From: Blastocladiella britannica
Taxonomy: Eukaryota > Blastocladiomycota > Blastocladiomycetes > Blastocladiales > Blastocladiaceae
Length of the DNA stretch: 11,750 nucleotides
Direction of reading: 5' to 3'
Assembly: GCA_025349905.2 (NCBI GenBank)
Contig: MU625101.1
Location: forward strand, 1-11,750
A program made the translations under genes and the position numbers. The notes beneath the pieces are model-generated. The model did no database searches. It was not told the DNA's origin and saw nothing but the letters and a program-made list of their open reading frames with translations. Below, one piece after another: positions 6,168 to 11,750 of the stretch (positions within the stretch are counted from its first letter, which is position 1; every line of letters begins with the position of its first letter).

Positions 6168-8540
6168 CTACTCAGCCGCGGGCACCACCTTGCGCTTCAC
6201 TCGCTTGAGCACGTCCAGGACACCACCCGACTCGCCTGGTGCTGCAGGAGAGTCGGGAAGAGCAGGAACAGCAGGGGCTGGTGACGGCGAGGCCCGCTTG
6301 CTGCCACCATCCTTGGACCGATGGCTGGTAGACCGACGGCGGCCGCCCTCCTTGCCCGAGGTGCTGCGACGGGACGAGCGAGACCGATCGCGCTTTGCAC
6401 CTTCACCTGAAACAGCCGCATCGCCAGAAGACTCGCCCGTGGCCTTGCCCGACTGGTCGAGAATCATGAGCTCGACAATATCCTCCGACAGCTCGGCCAC
6501 CCATGCCCACAGGCCACGCAGGCCCAGCAGCATGGTACCGAGAATAAACAGCAGCCACAAGAACGACGTCGAGTCCAGCAGCCAGTAGCACAGCGCCAGT
6601 GTCAGGATCCACCGTTTCGGGCCCATACCCAGGAACCCACGGGCGCGCGGCGGCGGCGACTGTTGCGCCGCCTTTTGCGCATCGCTGCCGCCATTTCCGT
6701 CCACTGACGTGGCCGCGTCCGTGCCATTGTAACTGCCGGTGCCCGTGTGGCCGTCCAGGATGGAGCCGCTGACGGGCTCGAACGCCGCCGCGGCGGTCAT
6801 GGCCGGATCAGAGACCAGGTGCGACGGCGGCTGCATGTACCCGCCGCTACGGTACGCACCACCGCCATTGTACTGCTGCTGTTGGTACTGCTGCTGTTGC
6901 TGTTGCTGTTGGTGCTGGTGCGGGCTGTTGCCAAGGGACGGAATCGAAAACTCGCTAAACAAGCTGGCGGCGTACCCGCGCGCGGGTCCACCGACGGCAC
7001 CCGACCGAGCGTGGTACGTGCCGGCCGAGGGACTGGCAGGCATGGCGTGCGGGGTCGGTGGGACGCGGAAGTAACCAGACGGCGACTCGGACGGGGTCAC
7101 CGAAAACTCGGACCGCGCATCGAGCCCGGCAAAGTCGTCGTCATAGTACGACGGCGACATTTGCTGCTGTTGCCCGCGCATCCCTGCTGCAATGCCGGAC
7201 GACGACGCGGGACTCGGGTACAGATCGGCCGCCGACGCGCCGAGCATGATGGACGCTGGGCGGCCACCGCGGCGGGGTACGCGCGCACCCGTCATTGGGT
7301 CGTACAGTGGGGAGCGCGCCGTGGTGGCCGCCGAGTTGCCGGCGGTGCCTTCGCTGTCGTACACGGACGGCGGCGAGTGCTGGCGCGGGACATTCGGCCG
7401 GCCGCCGAGAATGGACCGGGCGCGTCCCGGAGGACTCTGCTGCTGCGCCATGCCAGCGGCACCAGGATGGGTGGGCATGCCGCCGTTACCAGGGTAGCCG
7501 TGGAGCGCGTCCAGCGTGGCCTGGTGACCGTAACCTCCGCCATTGACGACGCTGCCACTCATGGACCGGCGGTGGCTGCCGCCGACGGCTTCCGCCAACA
7601 GACTGCGGCGTGACCCGACCACCGACCGCGGCCGCGCCGCCAACCGCGACCCGCTGCTTGCGCCAGAATGGTACGTGCCCGGGCGCACGGTGGGCGACGA
7701 CCGGAACGACGTGACGCTGTACCCGCCATCTTCGTCGTCGCTGTCGTCGGCGGGCTCGTCGCCCGGGGACGAGAGCACCGACTTGGCGTCAGAGATCATG
7801 GACTCGAGCGCGCGCGACATGCGGTGCAGTCTCAGGTCCACGTCGCCCGCGGCCTCCTCTTCCATGGACCGCGGCTGCACGGGGGGCGCCTGGCGGCCAT
7901 CGGTTCCCGCACCAGCGTGCGCTGTGTGGCCGGCGTGGTGGGTCAGAATGTTGGCCAGGAACGAGTCCACGGCGGGCGGGGGCGGCGGCGGCATGGCGTC
8001 GGCGTCTTCGGGCGGGGGCACAATGTAGTGGCGGCCACGGGAGCGAGAGCGCGAGCGCGAGTGCGAGTCGTAGTCCGAGTGGCGGCGCGCAGAGAGCACG
8101 GTGGGTGGAGTGCCGAGGGCCGAGGGACTGCCGCTGTGCAGGGTTTCCTGGACGCTGTGTATGTTGGTACGAGTGTCAGTCTCCATTGTAGCAGCCAAAG
8201 ACCTTGGGAGGTCTGTTGGTCGTTTTGTGGCACACTGCCGGCAAAAAGCCACACTTTTTGACCCACCCAAAACTAGTACGCACTCGGAGACTTGACCAGT
8301 CAGGTCGAGAATGTGCTGCGAGTGCTGGTGGATCGTGGACTTTACTTGGTGCACGAGGTCTTCAAGTTCGCGCACTTTGCCAAACAGCAGGTTGGATGCG
8401 TTTCCGCCAAATGTGGAGCTGAGAAATTCTTCGAGTTGGGCGGCCGCAGGGGTGTTGTTGCCGTTTCCAGCACCACTACTTTGGGGAGCAGGCATGGCCG
8501 TGGTTGTCGTGCGGGAGAGGGAGCGGGCCAGCAGGTCCAT
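6168..8540 (-). CDS. Large low-complexity protein with N-terminal coiled coil and C-terminal membrane hairpin, family unknown
   Basis: The ATG at 8540 is chosen because the open frame further upstream (to 8909) runs through spacer DNA into the neighbouring gene. A proposed 99-nt in-frame intron (8279-8181, donor GTACTA, acceptor ATGGAG) gives 757 residues; without it, 790. Visible along the protein: a helical segment from VRELEDLVHQVK onward with a coiled-coil heptad pattern; an Arg/Ser run (SRSRSRSRGRH); poly-Pro; long Gly/Ser/Ala/Pro-rich disorder with repeated RRxS-type basic sites; a Gln-rich tract (8 Q, Y, 4 Q); then a hydrophobic region of about 40 residues starting at RWILTLALCYWLL (spliced residue about 610), long enough for two membrane passes; and a basic Ser/Arg/Lys-rich tail. 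It has no signal peptide, so it would be a tail-proximal membrane protein with most of its length in the cytosol. I recognise no family. The RRxS sites suggest phosphorylation. Confidence 0.7.
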   Translation of the reverse strand: MDLLARSLSRTTTTAMPAPQSSGAGNGNNTPAAAQLEEFLSSTFGGNASNLLFGKVRELEDLVHQVKSTIHQHSQHILDLTGQVSECVLVLGGSKSVAFCRQCATKRPTDLPRSLAATMETDTRTNIHSVQETLHSGSPSALGTPPTVLSARRHSDYDSHSRSRSRSRGRHYIVPPPEDADAMPPPPPPAVDSFLANILTHHAGHTAHAGAGTDGRQAPPVQPRSMEEEAAGDVDLRLHRMSRALESMISDAKSVLSSPGDEPADDSDDEDGGYSVTSFRSSPTVRPGTYHSGASSGSRLAARPRSVVGSRRSLLAEAVGGSHRRSMSGSVVNGGGYGHQATLDALHGYPGNGGMPTHPGAAGMAQQQSPPGRARSILGGRPNVPRQHSPPSVYDSEGTAGNSAATTARSPLYDPMTGARVPRRGGRPASIMLGASAADLYPSPASSSGIAAGMRGQQQQMSPSYYDDDFAGLDARSEFSVTPSESPSGYFRVPPTPHAMPASPSAGTYHARSGAVGGPARGYAASLFSEFSIPSLGNSPHQHQQQQQQQQYQQQQYNGGGAYRSGGYMQPPSHLVSDPAMTAAAAFEPVSGSILDGHTGTGSYNGTDAATSVDGNGGSDAQKAAQQSPPPRARGFLGMGPKRWILTLALCYWLLDSTSFLWLLFILGTMLLGLRGLWAWVAELSEDIVELMILDQSGKATGESSGDAAVSGEGAKRDRSRSSRRSTSGKEGGRRRSTSHRSKDGGSKRASPSPAPAVPALPDSPAAPGESGGVLDVLKRVKRKVVPAAE
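6869..6925 (-). repeat. CAG/CAA trinucleotide tract encoding poly-Gln
   Basis: Mixed CAG and CAA codons on the minus strand encode a His/Gln-rich stretch with runs of 8 and 4 glutamines split by Tyr, inside the low-complexity membrane protein. The mixed codons and Tyr interruptions make it less prone to slippage than a pure CAG repeat. Length variation between strains is expected. Confidence 0.7.
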
Positions 8541-8655
8541 TGTATGTAATGTATGTGTGTCGCACAGAGAGAGAGACAAAGATATCCAGGAATTGCAGGT
8601 GCAGCACGGAGACAAGGGTAAAAAGTAGAAATGGCAAGAGGGACGAGGGTAAGCT

Positions 8656-8668
8656 ATTGGTTGCAACC
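8656..8668 (-). promoter_or_regulatory. CCAAT box overlapping palindrome GGTTGCAACC
   Basis: The plus strand reads ATTGG at 8656-8660, which is CCAAT on the minus strand. It shares two bases with the perfect 10-bp palindrome at 8659-8668. The site lies about 116 nt upstream of the ATG at 8540, a usual place for a CCAAT-binding (HAP/NF-Y) complex. Confidence 0.4.
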
Positions 8669-8866
8669 GCCGATAAATACTAAAAAAAGGGGGTGTTTGC
8701 TCCGAGGGATGCGCTCGTACGCACAGATATCTATCTATTTTGACAGCGAAAGAGAGGGAGCAGAGATCAGCGGCCATCCCCGGTACGACGACGACCTTTT
8801 TGCTTGATGGCAGTGCGGCCGAAGGTGGCGTATACCGTCGTTTCGGCCTCAAAATAAACCCTACAG

Positions 8867-8874
8867 TGACGTCA
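8867..8874. promoter_or_regulatory. Consensus CRE/ATF site TGACGTCA
   Basis: This is a perfect 8-bp cAMP-response element, the consensus bZIP (ATF/CREB) site. It lies 19 nt beyond the CBP3-like stop codon and about 330 nt upstream of the next gene's ATG. As an 8-mer it could occur by chance, and no regulation is shown. Confidence 0.35.
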
Positions 8875-8892
8875 GAATATATTCGCTGAAAA

Positions 8893-9914
8893 CTACAGAC
8901 CGCCGCCAAGGTGCTGTCGGAGCTGCTTGAGCTGGTCGGCCGTCAGTGCCGGTTCGTCTCTGGCATGCACTTTGGCTGCCGCCTCGGCCGCCGTGGCCTC
9001 GTGCAGGAACGCCCACTGGCCCTTGAGCACCGCCTCGCCCTGTACGCTCGTCTCCAAGTGATGCAGCTCCTCGCGCACCACCTTAACAAACGTGGCTGCC
9101 GCCTCCAGCGTGCTTGGGTCGGCCTGGAACAAGTTGCGCCAGAGGGCCGATGCCAGCAGCGCGTCCGAGTGCGTCAGTGCCTCGTCATACGACATGACGC
9201 CGCCATAAAAGATGGACAGGAATTCCTTGAGCGAGCGATCCACGATGGCATTCTTGCGAATCTGGTATTTTTGCAGTTGTAAGTACCTCATGTAAATGGA
9301 TCAAGCACTCCATGCGTACCCCCATGGCCCACAGCCGGTCCTCCATGTCGCGGAATAGGTGCGACACCATGCCCTGGATCGCTTCCTGTCACAAGATACT
9401 AAGGGTCAGCACACCAACGAAAACAAAACAACAAAACAAATGTAAAAACCTTGCCCTCGGGACCCTCGGCGCGCAGCCGGACCATGGCCATCCACACGTG
9501 CACCTGGGTGATCGCAAACCATGTCTGGAACGTGTCGGGGAGGCCCACATCGCGCACCAGCCAGTCAAGGTGCGCATTGGCGGCGGCACTGCACCGCTCG
9601 TACATGCACAGCGTGTCGCGCTGGTGGGTCTGCGGCTTGAGCTGCAGGCCAAAGACGGGCGCCAGGCGCTGGGCCATGGCCGGGGTGATGATGCGCGACA
9701 GGAACGACGATTTGACCAGCGATTCGCCCGAGGCCACGTATTCCTGCGACTTTTGGGTGTATGGACCAGCGGTTTTGCGCGGCGACGGTGTCGGTGGTGG
9801 TGACTGGGGAGACGCCGATGTGAGGTGGCGGGCCCATGCGGCACTGGCCCCCCGTGGCAGTCGCCGTATTGCTGCTGTTGCTCCTGGGGTGCGGTATACG
9901 AGTGTCGCGAGCAT
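8893..9914 (-). CDS. CBP3: Ubiquinol-cytochrome c chaperone, CBP3/UQCC1 family
   Basis: Three exons (9914-9450, 9385-9320, 9261-8893) encode 299 residues, about the length of family members. The ATG at 9914 is the first in frame and begins a basic, Ser/Ala-rich presequence (MLATLVYRTPGATAAIRRLP) typical of mitochondrial import. The conserved core includes CMYERCSAAANAH, LPDTFQTWFAITQVHVWMAM, VRLRAEGPEGK, MVSHLFRDMEDRLWAMG, SYDEAL and ASALWRNLF. CBP3/UQCC1 binds mitochondrial ribosomes, with CBP6/UQCC2, and takes up new cytochrome b for complex III (bc1) assembly. Intron 1 (9449-9386, 64 nt) has an unusual GTTTTT donor, a CTGAC branch-like site and acceptor GACAG. Intron 2 (9319-9262, 58 nt) has donor GTACGC and acceptor ACCAG. 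Both are phase 0. Retaining intron 1 brings a stop codon. The gene is divergent from RPS2. Confidence 0.92.
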
Positions 9915-10121
9915 CGTACTTTGTTGTTGTTTGGTCGATGTTGTGCAGAAAATATCGCAAGAAATTTCTCGAGCCACGAATCAGTCAACACGGGATCACC
10001 CGAACAAAAATTTTGCGAAGTGCCGCGTCTAATTCGCAGGACTCTCTCCCTTCATCGGAATTGGTCACTTGCACAGCAAACGACACCCGAACTGCGAAAG
10101 TACGCTTTTGCGCTCACCTGT

Positions 10122-10130
10122 CCCTACCCT
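10122..10130 (+). promoter_or_regulatory. HomolE-like CCCTACCCT element
   Basis: The sequence resembles the HomolE box (CCCTACCCT) described in fission yeast ribosomal-protein promoters. It lies 560 nt from the RPS2 ATG but only about 210 nt from the CBP3-like ATG, and no accompanying HomolD box (CAGTCACA) was found. Chance is a strong alternative. Confidence 0.2.
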
Positions 10131-10396
10131 CTATATTTTTTTTTGTTCGACACGGCTTGGCCGCAGGATTTCGAGTGGAGACGCAAGGAATACGTACCAC
10201 AGGCCATGCAAACGCATCCGCTGCCTGCCACGATGGCTATAGATTTGGTTTGGTGTGGTAATAAGTCGTCGTCCCCCGACACGAACGTGCATCCGTTGCA
10301 TCCACACGTTAAAAACTGAAATTTGAACGCATTGGCACTTGTCCACCTCGGCCCTCGCCAGGTGTGAATTGCTATGGAAAAATGTCTTGTGAAATA
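10124..10396 (-). other. Cys-rich open frame with two CxCxxC motifs, possible exon
   Basis: The frame is bounded by TGA (10397-10399) upstream and TAG (10124-10126) downstream and has no ATG near its start, so it could only be an internal or last exon. It encodes TCGCNGCTF, then 24 residues after the third Cys CVCMACG, then LHSKSC. That is two CxCxxC clusters plus a possible C-x2-C-x7-H-x3-C zinc-finger pattern. A GTACGT donor-like site directly follows the CMAC codons. Nearby acceptors (CATAG, TTTCAG) could open the exon, but I could not connect it to a convincing start. Third-position GC is lower than in neighbouring genes. It may be chance. Confidence 0.2.
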
Positions 10397-10501
10397 TCAA
10401 AATATTTTTTCCACCAACCAACCAAGCTGGTATAGTTAGTCTCCCGACTTGACTTGGATTTGCGCTTGCGCGCGCGTTTCCGGCATCCGCGGCCGTTTTT
10501 T

Positions 10502-10514
10502 TATATTTTATATT
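10502..10514 (+). promoter_or_regulatory. TATA-like element upstream of RPS2
   Basis: TATATTTTATATT lies 175-187 nt upstream of the RPS2 ATG, followed by T- and C-rich tracts typical of ribosomal-protein transcription starts. The call rests on position and composition only. Confidence 0.35.
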
Positions 10515-10688
10515 TCTTTTTATTTCGTGTGCCAATTACTGTGTTGTAACGAACGGGACTCTGACAACTCGACATTGCCATGTGTTATTTTCTTCTATTA
10601 CCGCTTCGTTTTTTTTTTCTTTACTTTTCCCAGGCGTCTCTGTTCCACAGCAGACTGATTTCGCAACTAAGCAACTTTTCAACAGCAA

Positions 10689-11573
10689 ATGGCTGACTCT
10701 GCATCTGCTCCGGCCGACAAGAACAGTACGTCGCACACGTTCTTGTAATTTCTCCACAAAAAAAAGGAAACTCACCAAAAACAACAAAAACTTCAAAAAG
10801 CTCGTGGCGGTTTTGGTCGCGGTCGCGGCCGTGGTGATGCCCGTGGCGGCCGTGGCCGTGGCGGTGCCCGCGCTGGCGGTCGCAAGGGCGACGACGACAA
10901 GGAGTGGACCCCGGTCACCAAGCTCGGTCGTCTCGTGAAGGAGAACAAGATCAAGTCCATTGAGCAGATCTACCTGTTCTCGCTGCCCGTCAAGGAGTAC
11001 CAGATCATCGACTACTTCCTCAAGGGCCTCAAGGACGAGGTGATGAAGATCATGCCCGTGCAGAAGCAGACCCGTGCCGGTCAGCGCACCCGCTTTAAGG
11101 CGTTCGTCGTCATCGGTGACTTCAACGGCCACGTTGGTCTCGGTGTCAAGTGCTCGAAGGAGGTGGCCACCGCCATCCGCGGCGCCATTGTCCTGGCCAA
11201 GCTGTCGATCATTCCGGTCCGTCGCGGTTACTGGGGTACCGTCCTCGGTGAGCCCCACACCGTCCCCGCCAAGGTTACCGGCAAGTGCGGTTCCGTCTCG
11301 GCCCGCCTGGTGCCCGCGCCCCGCGGTACCGGCCTCGTTGCTGCCCCCGTGCCCAAGAAGCTGCTCCAGCTCGCCGGTATCACCGACTGCTACACTGCGT
11401 CGCGCGGCTCGACCAAGACCCTCGGCAACTTCGTCAAGGCGACGTTCGCGGCCATTGGCAACACCTACGCTTTCCTGACCCCCGACCTGTGGGCCACGAC
11501 TGCTTTCTCGCCCTCGCCCTACCACGAGTTCTCGGACTTCCTCCAGAAGACCGCCCCCAAGAAGCGCTACTGA
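10689..11573 (+). CDS. RPS2: 40S ribosomal protein S2 (uS5)
   Basis: Exon 1 (10689-10725) and exon 2 (10801-11573) encode 269 residues, within the usual 250-295 range for eukaryotic uS5. The intron at 10726-10800 (75 nt, phase 1) has donor GTACGT and an A-rich acceptor (TTCAAAAAG), and falls after codon 12. The N-terminus is an Arg/Gly-rich tail (about 14-40), the type methylated by PRMT3-like enzymes, then KGDDDKEW. The core contains [40 protein letters not shown] (S5 RNA-binding domain, about 90-155), [11 protein letters not shown] and [20 protein letters not shown] (S5 C-terminal domain). uS5 lies at the mRNA entry channel of the small subunit and contributes to decoding accuracy. The CDS ends with KKRY and TGA. 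Confidence 0.97.
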
Positions 11574-11750
11574 GCGGCTACCATCCCTTTTTTTTTGTTT
11601 CGTTGTTCCCAGGCATGGGTGACTTTCGTCGGGCGCGTCTTTGTCGGCCGCCTGCCTAAACCACCCCGTTCCTTGTCTCTCTTTTGTGTTTGGTTTTGAA
11701 TGCATTGTCTTGGGTTCTCTTTCGTTGTTTTTTGGGCGTACTTTTTTTTT
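11574..11750 (+). other. 3' flank of RPS2
   Basis: This T-rich stretch after the RPS2 stop codon holds T runs at about 11588-11597 and 11742-11750. I see no canonical AATAAA and no coding feature. It is probably 3' untranslated and terminator sequence. Confidence 0.45.

Larger units (their letters stand above)
8541..8892 (-). promoter_or_regulatory. Spacer holding the promoter of the low-complexity membrane-protein gene
   Basis: This 352-nt spacer lies between the CBP3-like stop (8893) and the ATG at 8540. On the minus strand it holds a CRE site (8867-8874), a CCAAT box within a palindrome (8656-8668), a TATTTATC element (8672-8679), several pyrimidine-rich blocks and a CT microsatellite (about 8563-8573) just before the start codon. 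CCAAT and TATA-like elements sit about 115-140 nt upstream of the ATG, as expected for a promoter. The reading frame is open across this region but its composition is not coding-like. Confidence 0.55.
9915..10688. promoter_or_regulatory. 774-nt divergent promoter region between CBP3-like gene and RPS2
   Basis: This is the largest spacer in the window, and its composition is mixed. Seen in it: CCCTACCCT at 10122-10130 followed by TATATTTT; a TATATTTTATATT element at 10502-10514; a T-rich block at about 10607-10633 before the RPS2 start; and a minus-strand Cys-rich open frame (10124-10396). It must hold the promoters of both divergent genes. No tRNA or other RNA gene is apparent. Confidence 0.5.

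Noticed and set aside
6747..7613. Leu/Arg-rich plus-strand frame opposite the poly-Gln region
   Set aside because: The leucine run is simply the reverse strand of the CAG/CAA tract. It is antisense to a better-supported gene.
8541..8909. N-terminal extension of the low-complexity membrane protein
   Set aside because: The frame is open, but it overlaps the CBP3-like stop, contains CRE, CCAAT and TATA-like elements and CT repeats, and lacks coding composition.
9915..9977. Longer CBP3-like start upstream of 9914
   Set aside because: The extension begins at GTG, and the ATG at 9914 gives a proper mitochondrial presequence.
9836..10261. Plus-strand frame with a leucine-rich start resembling a signal peptide
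   Set aside because: Its hydrophobic start lies antisense to the CBP3-like presequence exon, where the leucines come from CAG/CAA-rich sequence. No further support was found.
10131..10535. A 134-codon minus-strand frame in the divergent spacer
   Set aside because: It starts with TTG, has AT-rich non-coding composition and shows no motif.
11735..11750. Possible GTACG donor on the minus strand at the right edge
   Set aside because: A GTACGCCC after an A run resembles local donors, but no exon is visible inside the window.

Overview
This window looks like nuclear DNA from a compact, GC-rich eukaryotic genome, most likely a fungus. Coding exons are GC-rich and are interrupted by short AT-richer introns (about 49-99 nt). 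Genes are packed 91-774 nt apart. The recognisable proteins are ordinary eukaryotic housekeeping ones: 40S ribosomal protein uS5/RPS2, a CBP3/UQCC1-type complex III assembly chaperone, an SCP2 lipid-transfer protein and a NOL8-type nucleolar RRM protein. Intron style, low-complexity proteins and a secreted somatomedin-B-like domain fit an early-diverging zoosporic fungus (Blastocladiomycota or Chytridiomycota). That placement is inference only. There are no bacterial operons, CRISPR arrays, insertion sequences or viral genes.

Layout, left to right. (1) 1-284, minus: 5' part of a secreted protein with a degenerate somatomedin-B-like Cys cluster, cut by the window edge. (2) 804-2025, minus: a secreted Cys-rich protein with a Ser/Thr-rich tail, three exons. 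(3) 2117-4701, minus: NOL8-like protein, two exons. (4) 4877-5973, minus: tandem SCP2-domain protein, five exons. (5) 6168-8540, minus: a large low-complexity protein with an N-terminal coiled coil and a C-terminal membrane hairpin, not recognised. (6) 8893-9914, minus: CBP3/UQCC1-type ubiquinol-cytochrome c chaperone, three exons. (7) 10689-11573, plus: RPS2, two exons, divergent from gene 6 across a 774-nt spacer. That spacer also holds an unexplained Cys-rich open frame.

All gene models were built by hand. Splice junctions were chosen so that phases close and family motifs join. The summed exon lengths are multiples of three for every gene complete in the window. Ten of twelve inferred introns start with GTAC (mostly GTACG), and several acceptors follow A-rich rather than pyrimidine-rich tracts. 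This is a consistent local splicing signature.

The genes do not form one pathway. Ribosome biogenesis and translation (NOL8-like, RPS2), mitochondrial complex III assembly (CBP3) and lipid handling (SCP2) sit beside two secreted proteins. I did not find a clearly new multi-gene system. The most unusual items are the SMB domain missing exactly one disulfide pair, the SCP2 tandem duplication that kept a homologous intron, the uniform GTAC donor signature, and the Cys-rich frame in the divergent spacer.
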